A stretch of DNA of 64,000 nt from Goleter apudmare HA4340-LM2 (GTDB lineage Bacteria > Cyanobacteriota > Cyanobacteriia > Cyanobacteriales > Nostocaceae): positions 62,001-126,000 of the forward strand of contig JAHHHF010000070.1 in the NCBI GenBank assembly GCA_019359495.1. Direction: 5' to 3'. This document shows, piece after piece, positions 1-7,696 of this stretch (its first letter is position 1; each line of letters begins with the position of its first letter). The position numbers were made by a program, and so were the translations under genes. Below the pieces are notes generated by a model that was not told the DNA's origin, made no database searches, and saw only the letters and a list, made by a program, of their open reading frames with translations.

Positions 1-343
1 GTTGCAAATTTTCAAGGGAAAAGGCTGTTTGATAGACAAGTTCAGATGTAGATTTAGTCAAATAAATGACTACTTGTCGCATTCGCTTTTGAGGAAAACG
101 ACGATACCCGCGCAAGCGGTAATCTGCCATGCGAAAGGGAATAGCAACATCGGGTTGAGTTTGAAATTCAACGTGCAGCACAATTTCATCTGATTGCAGT
201 AATATCAAGGCATCTGCACGGATTGGTTCAAGAGATAATTCTTTGGGACTTAATTGAGTGAGAGTAATTGGTTCTCCTAAAAGCCAGGTGGCAAAGTCGG
301 TAGCAAAATTTTCAGCAAGGAACTTGCAGACATTATCAAACAT
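1..343 (-). CDS. Rpn/DUF4351-type PD-(D/E)XK nuclease-like protein, 3'-truncated by the window edge
   Basis: The minus strand reads from an ATG at 343 with no stop to the left edge, giving about 114 residues of an incomplete protein. The sequence has the pattern of cyanobacterial Rpn-like (recombination-promoting nuclease / putative transposase) proteins: a start MFDNVCKFLAENF, an R-A-D-A-L-I-L-L strand, then HVEFQTQ, which fits the core Asp and E-x-Q of a PD-(D/E)XK fold, and an R-M-x-x-Y-x-x-R helix. These families are usually 250-330 residues, so most of the C-terminal half lies outside. It is divergent from the siderophore receptor. Function in cyanobacteria is poorly known; nuclease activity is inferred from fold only. 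Confidence 0.75.
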   Translation of the reverse strand, partial: MFDNVCKFLAENFATDFATWLLGEPITLTQLSPKELSLEPIRADALILLQSDEIVLHVEFQTQPDVAIPFRMADYRLRGYRRFPQKRMRQVVIYLTKSTSELVYQTAFSLENLQ

Positions 344-401
344 AAACGAATTTTAGCAGATATAGCAAGACAGTCTCGATGAAAAAGGTATTCCCCTAAG
401 G

Positions 402-446
402 ACTCGCCTTTTGAGGATAAAAACTCGCCCTCTAGGGATAGACTCG
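402..446. repeat. Short iterated ACTCG motifs upstream of the siderophore receptor
   Basis: ACTCGCC occurs at 402-408 and 423-429, each followed after a few bases by GGATA, and a third ACTCG lies at 442-446. The spacing is about 20 bp, two helical turns. It could be a binding-site array or simple repeat debris. Confidence 0.4.
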
Positions 447-485
447 ATTGTCATAAAAATTCTAAACTCTGCATACAAGCTATTT

Positions 486-498
486 GAGAAGTATTCTC
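486..498. promoter_or_regulatory. Palindrome GAGAA-N3-TTCTC before the iron-uptake genes
   Basis: A perfect 5-bp inverted repeat around GTA sits 38 bp before the likely ATG of the siderophore receptor and is AT-rich on both sides. Its place suits an operator for an iron regulator such as Fur, but it does not match the classic GATAATGATAATCATTATC box closely, so this is a guess from position. Confidence 0.3.
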
Positions 499-535
499 TT
501 TAAATTTAGAACTACCTGAATGTGGAGTGTGGGGA

Positions 536-3094
536 ATGTTACGGTTACTTGAGGTATTGAGTTACAAATGTGGAATCATTGTCTTGTTCTTACTGTTGAC
601 CTATCCTGCTAAAGCTAGAGAAATTCCTCGTATCAGTGAAATTGAGTCTATTTCCCAAACAGCAGATTTACTTGTACAGTCACCAACACCTAAAACACCT
701 CCCGCATCAGAAGTTATTTCCATAACAGGTGTGAAAGCGAATCCTACAGATAAAGGTGTGGAAGTAATTTTACAGACTACCTCTGGTGAAAAATTACAAA
801 TCACAAATCGCAGTGAGGGAAATAACTTCATTGCTGATATACCCAGCGCCCAACTGCGGCTACCAAATGGCGATGCTTTTACATTCCGTTCCGAAAAACC
901 AATTACGGGGATTACTGAGATAACTGTCACAAATTTAGATGCCAACACTGCGCGGGTGATGGTAACAGGTGATACAGGGTTGCCTGTTGTAGAGTTATTT
1001 GATAGTGATGAAGGCTTAATTTTTGGTTTGACACCTGCTGCAACTGCAATGCAGCCACCGCTACAGCCTGAGTCAGAACCGCCGACAAGTGAGACACCAC
1101 AAGATGAGCCGATTGAGTTGGTGGTGACGGGTGAGCAAGATGGGTATCGCGTACCTAATGGGAGTACAGCAACACGCACTGATACACCACTACGGGATAT
1201 TCCTCAGTCGATCCAGATCATTCCCCAACAAGTGCTGAAGGATCAACGCGCCGATATTTCTAGTGCGCTGCTGAATGCTCCCAGTGTGCGTAATGCAGCA
1301 CCTTCTAATTTTGATTCGTTGCGATTACAAGTACGAGGATTTTTTAGCCAATCTACTTTAAATGGCATTAAAGAGACTAACGGTTTAGCTTCTAACGTGG
1401 GGCCTGATTTGACAGGAATTGAAAACATTGAAATTCTTCTAGGGCCAAACTCAGTTTTACTTGGTTCAACATCTCCGGGGGGAACAGTCAACTTTGTCAC
1501 CAAACAGCCGTTACGAGATCCCTACTACTTTGTTGAAGCAACTGTAGGTAGCTTTGATTTTTACCGTGGAGAGGTAGATTTATCTGGGCCATTAGATGAT
1601 GAGAAAAAGGCACTATATCGGCTGAACGCATCTTACAGAGATCAAGGATTTTTTACTGATCTGAGCCAAACTCGAAACTTAGTAATTGCGCCAGTTCTGA
1701 GCCTTGAACTGAATGAGAACACGAATCTGACCATTGAAGGAATTTATAAGAATCTACAGCAAGAGAACAATAACTTGGGCTTACCTGCAATTGGAACGAT
1801 ATTTTCTAATCCCAATGGCGATATACCCCGCACTCGCATTACCAATGAAGGCGACCTTGATGTGACAACTGCCAGAATTGGCTATAGATTAGAGCATAAA
1901 TTTAATGAGAGTTGGTCATTAAATAATTCTTTTCGATATGGATACCTCAACTATGACGGTATTGGACTCAACATTGGGACTCAACTTTTAGCCGATAATC
2001 GTACACTACTAAGAACAGCTAACGATTTAAACGATCGCTATCGTGACTATAGGCTGACGACGAATGTGATTGGCAAGTTTGACACAGGTTCAATCAAGCA
2101 TAAATTATTATTTGGTATTGATCTAGGAAGGCTAAACAATACCTTGAAATTTACGGGTAGATCCGGCGCACCGATTGACTTATTCAATCCTATTTACGGT
2201 CAATCGCCGGGAGCAATTACATTTGAACTTGATACCAATACCGTCACTGATGAGCTTGGTTTCATATTACAAGATCAGGTAACAATTGCAGACAACCTCA
2301 AGCTACTCCTGAGCGGTAGATTTGATACCTTCACCCAAACCAACAAAGACTTTCTCGCTGATACAGACACAAGTCAATCAGATAGTGCCTTTAGTCCACG
2401 TATAGGTATTGTATATCAGCCAATCCCAGCTATTTCTCTCTATGCCAACTACAGTCGCTCATTCGAGCCAGCTATTGGTCAAGCCTTTGATGGGAGTGAC
2501 TTTGAGCCTACAAGAGGTACGCAGTTTGAGGTGGGAGTGAAAGCAGATTTAAACCAGAGGCTTTCAACAACACTGGCGTTGTATGATGTTACCCAATCTA
2601 ACGTTTTAACTGACGATCCCAATAATCTAGGCTTTTCTGTGCAAACTGGAGAGCAGCGTAGTCAAGGTATTGAACTCAGCCTTACAGGTGAAATTTTACC
2701 CGGATGGAATGTCTTTGCCAGTTATGCCTATAACGATGCTCGTGTCACCGAAGATAATAGCATTCCCACCGGCAACCGCGTGCAACGGACAACTCCTCAT
2801 GCAGCTAGCTTATGGACAACATATCAAATTCAACGCGGAGATTTGCAAGGTTTGGGCTTTGGTTTAGGACTTTTTTATGTAGGCGATCGCGCCGGAGACA
2901 CGGGGAATACATTTGAAGTACCTAGCTATCTCACAACCGATGCTGCTATCTTCTACAAACGAGACCGATTACGCGCTGCGATCAATATCAAAAACCTCTT
3001 TAACGTAGACTATTTTGAAAATGCTTTTAGTCGCTTGCGCGTCTCTCCTGGTGCGCCATTTACAGTACAGGGAACTATTTCGTGGGAGTTTTGA
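536..3094 (+). CDS. AMIN-domain TonB-dependent siderophore receptor
   Basis: Outer-membrane receptor for ferric siderophore uptake, powered by TonB-ExbB-ExbD. ATG at 536 is preferred over GTG at 527 because GGAG at 524-527 lies 8 bases upstream of it. A hydrophobic signal peptide (core IIVLFLLLTYPAKA) is followed by an AMIN domain (roughly residues 60-160), a Pro-rich linker, a TonB-box-like IELVVTG near residue 190, a plug domain with DIPQSIQIIPQQVL, and a 22-strand type barrel ending in the aromatic residue typical of outer-membrane proteins (TISWEF). About 852 residues is usual for the cyanobacterial AMIN-plus-TBDT class, which includes the schizokinen receptor of Anabaena. The substrate cannot be read from the sequence. 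The binding-protein gene follows 8 bp later, so they are probably co-transcribed. Confidence 0.93.
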   Translation: MLRLLEVLSYKCGIIVLFLLLTYPAKAREIPRISEIESISQTADLLVQSPTPKTPPASEVISITGVKANPTDKGVEVILQTTSGEKLQITNRSEGNNFIADIPSAQLRLPNGDAFTFRSEKPITGITEITVTNLDANTARVMVTGDTGLPVVELFDSDEGLIFGLTPAATAMQPPLQPESEPPTSETPQDEPIELVVTGEQDGYRVPNGSTATRTDTPLRDIPQSIQIIPQQVLKDQRADISSALLNAPSVRNAAPSNFDSLRLQVRGFFSQSTLNGIKETNGLASNVGPDLTGIENIEILLGPNSVLLGSTSPGGTVNFVTKQPLRDPYYFVEATVGSFDFYRGEVDLSGPLDDEKKALYRLNASYRDQGFFTDLSQTRNLVIAPVLSLELNENTNLTIEGIYKNLQQENNNLGLPAIGTIFSNPNGDIPRTRITNEGDLDVTTARIGYRLEHKFNESWSLNNSFRYGYLNYDGIGLNIGTQLLADNRTLLRTANDLNDRYRDYRLTTNVIGKFDTGSIKHKLLFGIDLGRLNNTLKFTGRSGAPIDLFNPIYGQSPGAITFELDTNTVTDELGFILQDQVTIADNLKLLLSGRFDTFTQTNKDFLADTDTSQSDSAFSPRIGIVYQPIPAISLYANYSRSFEPAIGQAFDGSDFEPTRGTQFEVGVKADLNQRLSTTLALYDVTQSNVLTDDPNNLGFSVQTGEQRSQGIELSLTGEILPGWNVFASYAYNDARVTEDNSIPTGNRVQRTTPHAASLWTTYQIQRGDLQGLGFGLGLFYVGDRAGDTGNTFEVPSYLTTDAAIFYKRDRLRAAINIKNLFNVDYFENAFSRLRVSPGAPFTVQGTISWEF

Positions 3095-3102
3095 AAGTTT
3101 TC

Positions 3103-4068
3103 ATGAAGGGGTTGCTACACCGTTTTATATATCTGCTATGTCTGGGAATTGTAACATTTGTGCTGATTTGTGCTTGTAGCCAAAGTATCCATCAAAGTAC
3201 CACATTTCCAGCATCCTCAGCAAAAAATTGTCGCATTGTACAACATACAATGGGAGAAACCTGCATCCCCCTCAACCCTCAAAGAATTGTCACCTTGGAT
3301 TTCAATAGTCTTGCATCTGTTCTAGCTTTAGACATCAAACCGATCGCAACGTGGATCACAACCGAAATAGAAGATGACTTTCGTTATTTTCAAGGGAAAG
3401 CAGATGGCATTGAAATTTTACGTAGTTCATCTGGTCAACCTAATCTAGAAAAACTGACATTACTCAATCCCGACTTAATTATTGTTATTTCCCACCCCTC
3501 CTTTGAAGAAGTTTATCAATATGCAGCACAAATTGCGCCTACAGTAGTTTTGCCTTGGATAGAGACTAGAGGAAATTGGAAACAACACATTAAAGATGTC
3601 GCAAGAGTTCTGGATAAAACAGAGACAGGAACTCAACTTATAGATGAGTATAATCGACGTGTTAATCAGTTGAAGCAAAGAATAGTGAATAGTAGAGAAA
3701 TTCGCATATCATTTGCTCACATCGCTGCTGGAAAATTAGTTATCACTCGTAAAAAATCTTTTGCTGGTGGAATTTTGAACGATATTGGAGTATTGAATCC
3801 CATTTTTGCAGAATCTGGTGACAACGATTTAGCCATTTCAGAAGAACTTCTACCTAAGATTGATAGCGATATCCTGTTTATTGCACCGCTACGAAAAGAT
3901 GATAAATCTGTCATCAAACAACTTCAACAAAAACCCATATGGTCTAAACTCAAAGCAGTACAGCAAAATCAAGTCTACCTGGTGGACTTTTCTGTTTGGC
4001 GCGGACTCAATATTCTTGCAGCTCATGAGATACTTGATGACCTTGAGAAATACGTCCAATGTAAGTGA
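3103..4068 (+). CDS. Iron-siderophore ABC transporter substrate-binding lipoprotein (FecB/FhuD type)
   Basis: Periplasmic binding protein that should take the ferric siderophore from the receptor to an inner-membrane ABC permease. The N-terminus is a lipoprotein signal (hydrophobic stretch ending ICAC-SQ). The mature part has the peripla_BP_2 pattern: C-I-P-L-N-P-Q-R-I-V-T-L-D near the start, L-N-P-D-L-I-I after the first lobe, and a C-terminal region with VWRGLN before the last helix. About 320 residues is normal. ATG 3103 is taken; GTG 3082 in the same frame would overlap the receptor gene by 13 bp. No permease or ATPase gene follows, so the transporter core must be encoded elsewhere. Confidence 0.88.
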   Translation: MKGLLHRFIYLLCLGIVTFVLICACSQSIHQSTTFPASSAKNCRIVQHTMGETCIPLNPQRIVTLDFNSLASVLALDIKPIATWITTEIEDDFRYFQGKADGIEILRSSSGQPNLEKLTLLNPDLIIVISHPSFEEVYQYAAQIAPTVVLPWIETRGNWKQHIKDVARVLDKTETGTQLIDEYNRRVNQLKQRIVNSREIRISFAHIAAGKLVITRKKSFAGGILNDIGVLNPIFAESGDNDLAISEELLPKIDSDILFIAPLRKDDKSVIKQLQQKPIWSKLKAVQQNQVYLVDFSVWRGLNILAAHEILDDLEKYVQCK

Positions 4069-4147
4069 TTAATATGCGGAGTTTGACTTAGGTGATACTT
4101 TCCTAAATAAATATATTTTTGTGCAAACTCCACGCTGCTCACCCAAA

Positions 4148-5062
4148 TTATTGACTCAACCTTGCTAATAATTCCTCACGCGATAATTGCAAACACAAAG
4201 GCATAAACTCTTCTGGAGATAGCTGTAATAAACCATCAACAACTCTTGCAAGTTCTTCATCAACAGAACCAAATCTGTATCGCAACAAATTTTCCACAAC
4301 TTGTCGTTGTCCCTGTTGAAATCCCTGTTGAAATCCCTGTTGTACGCCTTCTTGAACAGCTTGCGCTCTGGCTTCTTCGTAAGCTGCGGTTAAATTGATC
4401 ATTAGCTCCTCATCCTCTTGAGTTAATTCTTGTTGAGTCATAATATTGATTCGCCATCTGTAAACTATTTCTAAAACATTACGACGTAGTCGGTTCTCTA
4501 GTGGTAATGCAACTAATTCTTGGACTGCTTGTTGTTGCACACCTCCCTTACCCAGAAGCCTAAACCACAGTGTTTCTTGTGTCGCAGGTAACTCGTTAAT
4601 GGCGATGATTGCTGTGCGGAAACTATCAGGTAGAAAATACACTCCAGACAACCAATCGCCTAAGTTCAGTTTAGCGCCAAAACTGTCTAGCAGTCCTGGA
4701 GAAACTGACGGTGATAAAATCCATAACCGAGCTAAGTTATCTTCTGGTAAAGTAGTATTTTTTCGCTTGGCTTGGCGTTGGGAATCAGCGATGACTGCCA
4801 ATAATTTGAGAAGACAGTTCCGCACTTCTGTCTTACTGGGTTGATTGCGAAACGGTTCGAGTAAAGCTGTATTGAGTACAGCGATTCTCCCTAGTAGTCC
4901 AAGAGCTTGTGCTTGATCTAGAGATGTGGGTGCTGGTGAAAACAACACATCAATTTGGCGAGCCTCGTCTATCACCTCCTTATTGACTTCTACCTTACCC
5001 AAGGGTGATAGTAGTTCCTCTAAAAATTGCTTGGCGAACTGATCGCGAGGTTTGCGAGTCAT
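4148..5062 (-). CDS. DUF4351/Rpn-like hypothetical protein with Q-Q-G-F repeats
   Basis: About 304 residues from the ATG at 5062; a TTG at 5101 in frame would add 13 residues but has no ribosome site. The N-terminus (RDQFAKQFLEELL, then EARQIDVLFSP) resembles the start of cyanobacterial PD-(D/E)XK proteins of the Rpn/DUF4351 type. The C-terminus has RFGSVDEELARVV and LSREELLARL, matching the helical DUF4351 tail. Between them lies a Gln-Gly-rich coiled segment, E-G-V-Q-Q-G-F-Q-Q-G-F-Q-Q-G-Q, encoded by 12-bp tandem repeats. It converges with the binding-protein gene. Activity unknown; a mobile or defence-associated nuclease is possible but not shown. Confidence 0.65.
   Translation of the reverse strand: MTRKPRDQFAKQFLEELLSPLGKVEVNKEVIDEARQIDVLFSPAPTSLDQAQALGLLGRIAVLNTALLEPFRNQPSKTEVRNCLLKLLAVIADSQRQAKRKNTTLPEDNLARLWILSPSVSPGLLDSFGAKLNLGDWLSGVYFLPDSFRTAIIAINELPATQETLWFRLLGKGGVQQQAVQELVALPLENRLRRNVLEIVYRWRINIMTQQELTQEDEELMINLTAAYEEARAQAVQEGVQQGFQQGFQQGQRQVVENLLRYRFGSVDEELARVVDGLLQLSPEEFMPLCLQLSREELLARLSQ
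4311..4346. repeat. 12-bp tandem repeat inside the DUF4351-like gene
   Basis: Three copies of CCCTGTTGAAAT on the plus strand (the last one diverged) encode the Q-Q-G-F repeat of the minus-strand protein. The unit is a multiple of three, so slippage changes length without shifting frame. Confidence 0.8.
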
Positions 5063-5443
5063 TGAAATTCGATTTGTAGGAGGTTTATAAGGGTTGATCA
5101 ATTTTTACATCCCAGGGATGCACGATACTCAACCTAGTCCAATAGAAGACTCAACAGCGATCGCTAAATCATTCTCAATTGCCCCAGTTGTCAAGGTGGG
5201 TGCAGCCATCAAAGCCAAAATAAAAGACAAAAAACCCTACATCGAAGACACAATTAAGACTCCTAACACTGCTATAAAAGCCGTCTCCTATCGTCTGGAG
5301 GCGGTTTTTGAGCAAAATTTTTAGTCGCGTTTATAGACACCAAATCGGTTATTTTAAAAAAATTGGCAAGTTAATACACACTGATGCTATTTGATTTGCT
5401 TGAATAGCTATATTGATAGGACGCGAATTCACAACTTGTAGTT
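5063..5443. other. Intergenic region with an isolated terminator-like hairpin
   Basis: Divergent gap between the DUF4351-like gene and the small Zn-ribbon gene. It holds the hairpin at 5277-5309 and an open frame at 5094-5324 that runs through the hairpin and has no ribosome site, which I do not call a gene. A TATATTGAT stretch about 40 bp before ATG 5444 could be part of that gene's promoter. Confidence 0.5.
5277..5309. terminator. Bidirectional rho-independent-type hairpin without an obvious upstream gene
   Basis: AAAGCCGTCTCC and GGAGGCGGTTTTT form a 12-bp stem with two G-U pairs around an 8-base loop. The plus strand ends in TTTTT and the minus strand in TTTT. No annotated gene is transcribed into it from either side, so it may end a small RNA or act as a leader attenuator. 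Confidence 0.6.
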
Positions 5444-5686
5444 ATGGCTAGTAAGTTAATTGACGTTAGAGAATATACAGTTAGGGCACATAAGAGAGAG
5501 ATTCACACTCGTGTGTTCAACTTTGTCTGTAAGCAGTGCGATCAACCGACGAAGCGAGAGACTTATGGGACTAGACCATTGTATTGTGAGCAATGCCGCC
5601 CCCCACAAGCACCGAAAACTTCACCCTCAGTGAGAAAAGCTAAACCCCGTCCAATGACTTACAAAAGCAACTCTGATTTGGATTGA
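5444..5686 (+). CDS. Small Zn-ribbon-like protein (80 aa)
   Basis: A basic 80-residue protein. Residues 28-55 carry CKQCDQ and, after a threonine/arginine-rich loop, YCEQCR: two CxxC pairs that should bind one zinc ion. The N-terminus is charged ([18 protein letters not shown]) and the tail is Pro/Lys-rich and probably disordered. I do not recognise a named family; the make-up suggests nucleic-acid or protein binding in the cytoplasm. The next gene starts 8 bp downstream on the same strand, so the two are very likely one operon and may work together. Confidence 0.7.
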   Translation: MASKLIDVREYTVRAHKREIHTRVFNFVCKQCDQPTKRETYGTRPLYCEQCRPPQAPKTSPSVRKAKPRPMTYKSNSDLD

Positions 5687-5694
5687 TTTAAAGT

Positions 5695-6693
5695 ATGACT
5701 CCTAAAGGACAAATAGAACCACCTCCTCAGACCCTGCTTTCGCCACTACTGGAACTGAGAAACCATTATGCTCGCATTACACAAGAGTACGAACGCCTAT
5801 ATACACAAGCGCGATCGCAACTCGAACATGTAGAAGCTTTGTTATCTACTTGGTCAACATCCGACGGCAACAACCAGCTGGCAATAATTGAAGTGTCTCG
5901 TGAGACTTCCCTCCCAGGAGAGAGGTTACTTTCTCTATCTCCTGCTGGTATTTCTGATATTGATGCTGAGTCTGAATCCCCAGACTCAAACAACTTGAAG
6001 ATAGACAATTCATCTTCTGGTACTGATTTCAATGAGAACTCAGACATCAGCACATCCCTAGAGAGTAACGATTTCTCAGGCAAAATAATGGATGTTCCTA
6101 TGCTGCCAGAGTATGAGGATTTAACTCGTATGGAAGCCATTAAAAAGCTGTTGCAAGAACATCTTGGGACTGTATGTCATATAGATTTCATTGTGCGATC
6201 GCTCTATGGAGAGTTAGAGCCACCCGTGTTTAAAGTAGTTAAAGGTAGAGTCCAATCTTCACTCACGCAAGGTAGAGAAAGGAATAATTGGTTTGCTATT
6301 CCAGATGAGCCTGGTTGTTACACCTTGGATTTAGGTTTACTCAACTCCAAAAATGGTATTGATGCTCACTCTAAAGCTACCAAACCCAAAAAGAAACCTG
6401 TGGTATTACCAAAGACAAGGGTAGTACCAATGCTTAGAGAATTTGAAGGTCAATTTTTAATTGATGCCCTCTCTTCTCTGTTAAAGCAAAATGCAGGAAA
6501 AATCTTTACTGTGGCGGAAGTAATCAGTGGACTGTATGGAGATATAGACGCTGAGGACATTAGAGAAATCAAAAGTAAGGTACTCAATGAATTATCGAGA
6601 GGTTATCGCACAGGCCGATTCTCTAAAATTCCTGAAAAAATCGGCTTGTATACCTGGGATGTCAAGTTGGCTTTAGAGAAAAATCCAGGTTGA
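5695..6693 (+). CDS. Hypothetical protein with a duplicated HTH-like domain
   Basis: 332 residues in three parts. Residues about 15-50 form a helical, coiled-coil-like segment (LLELRNHYARITQEYERLYTQAR is its core). Residues 60-130 are acidic and Ser-rich, probably disordered. Two copies of one domain of about 80 residues follow, at about 136-217 and 246-328. Both read M-L-x-E-[YF]-E, then a helix, IDFIVRSLYG or VAEVISGLYG, a conserved helix, and a closing F-[AS]-I-P-x-x-x-G-x-Y-T-[LW]-D. This resembles winged-helix folds of the HARE-HTH type used at the edge of DNA- or chromatin-linked proteins, but the match is by eye. Basic linker KATKPKKKPVV between copies. A role in DNA binding is an inference. 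Confidence 0.7.
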   Translation: MTPKGQIEPPPQTLLSPLLELRNHYARITQEYERLYTQARSQLEHVEALLSTWSTSDGNNQLAIIEVSRETSLPGERLLSLSPAGISDIDAESESPDSNNLKIDNSSSGTDFNENSDISTSLESNDFSGKIMDVPMLPEYEDLTRMEAIKKLLQEHLGTVCHIDFIVRSLYGELEPPVFKVVKGRVQSSLTQGRERNNWFAIPDEPGCYTLDLGLLNSKNGIDAHSKATKPKKKPVVLPKTRVVPMLREFEGQFLIDALSSLLKQNAGKIFTVAEVISGLYGDIDAEDIREIKSKVLNELSRGYRTGRFSKIPEKIGLYTWDVKLALEKNPG

Positions 6694-6763
6694 ATAGAAG
6701 TCAATAATTCCACAGCACAAAGCAAAGCAGAAACACTTATTGGGATGATTTTAATGGTTTCGT

Positions 6764-6787
6764 GGGATGGGCTAAATAGCCCGTCCC
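6764..6787. terminator. 10-bp-stem hairpin after the duplicated-domain gene
   Basis: GGGATGGGCT and AGCCCGTCCC pair over 10 bp (one G-U) around AAAT, 70 bases after the stop at 6693. The T-run after it is weak (TTGT). It probably ends the two-gene transcript. The rest of 6694-6979 shows nothing I can name. Confidence 0.55.
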
Positions 6788-6979
6788 TTGTATGATTCAG
6801 GTGAGTATCCTAAAGTCAAAAATCGTGTGAAACTCATTATAGACAAGTAATTGAGCGATTGTGACTAGCCATGAATTACGCGTCTCGTACCAGTATCTTT
6901 TTTTAAACTGTAGCTCAGATCCAGAAAAGACAGTTTTTATTCATACTTCTTTCCTCCTGTCTTCTTTGTAATTGTTCTT

Positions 6980-7597
6980 TCAAGGTTTCAAAACCACCTG
7001 AAAGGAATTTAAATACCCTGTGATGGTTTTGGCTAAAGTTTTGTGCTGTTTTTTGGAAGTTATAGCTGTGACTTGATATAAGCGCCCATTGGCAAAATAC
7101 ATTCTGGATCTGGTGATTTTACCTCCAGAATTTACATACTCAATTTCTTTTCCGGGATGACCATTGGAACTCCGAAGATTTCGCTGCCTAATTAATTTAC
7201 TTTGCGTAGTTTTTAAAGCTAAATCCCGTGCATTATTGAGTACTTCTTGGGAGTTAGCCATTTGACCATAGCTATAAGGAAAGTCATTGTAAGCCACTAC
7301 ATAGGCTACTTCTTGCTTGGGTGGTTGAGCCACAAATAAATTTAAATTGATCTCCCCCATGTGGGTTTTTTGTACTTGGGTATTTCTTTCAGGTACTCCT
7401 GGCATCAAAATAGTAAAGCGCCCATCTGGCGCAGTAAATAATTTCCATTGGGGCTGTACTGGTTGATCAACTTTGGGTTTTGCTGGAGTAACTGGCTTTT
7501 TGGATTGAGCAATTTTTGGTTGACGGGCTTCGACTAATACAGTTCCACTACATAACAAAGTGGTGGCAATTAATGGCAACAAATATTTGATGGTCAT
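6980..7597 (-). CDS. Secreted hypothetical protein
   Basis: About 205 residues from ATG 7597; a GTG at 7615 is in frame but less likely. A signal peptide (TIKYLLPLIATTLLCSGTVLVEA) is followed by a Lys/Pro-rich linker and a single globular domain that starts WKLFTAPDGRFTILMPGVPE. That opening, W-x-x-[FY]-x-x-x-x-G-x-F-[ST]-[IV]-x-x-P-G-x-P, is common in secreted cyanobacterial proteins of unknown role, and a similar opening is seen in the lipoprotein at 34289-34795. It lies downstream of glucokinase on the same strand with a 99-bp gap holding a hairpin element. Location is inferred as periplasm or outside. No catalytic motif seen. Confidence 0.75.
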   Translation of the reverse strand: MTIKYLLPLIATTLLCSGTVLVEARQPKIAQSKKPVTPAKPKVDQPVQPQWKLFTAPDGRFTILMPGVPERNTQVQKTHMGEINLNLFVAQPPKQEVAYVVAYNDFPYSYGQMANSQEVLNNARDLALKTTQSKLIRQRNLRSSNGHPGKEIEYVNSGGKITRSRMYFANGRLYQVTAITSKKQHKTLAKTITGYLNSFQVVLKP

Positions 7598-7634
7598 AGT
7601 TTTTGCTTTTAACACTGCGGATATTACGGTTACT

Positions 7635-7694
7635 GCTAGTACCTCATGGCGGAAATCAATCGAGATTTCATGAATTCCGCGTGGGGGTACTAGC
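7635..7694. repeat. 60-bp interrupted palindrome between glk and the secreted protein gene
   Basis: GCTAGTACC at 7635-7643 pairs with GGTACTAGC at 7686-7694, and GCGGAA with TTCCGC inside. This is the form of the small palindromic elements scattered in Nostoc genomes, and it could also act as a terminator or processing site for glk mRNA. Confidence 0.6.
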
Positions 7695-7696
7695 TG

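Noticed and set aside
601-1179. Long minus-strand frame inside the siderophore receptor gene
   Set aside because: Antisense of a well-supported gene, with no start signal or domain.
5094-5324. 76-codon plus-strand frame before the Zn-ribbon gene
   Set aside because: It runs through a strong terminator-like hairpin, has no ribosome site and shows no protein family character.
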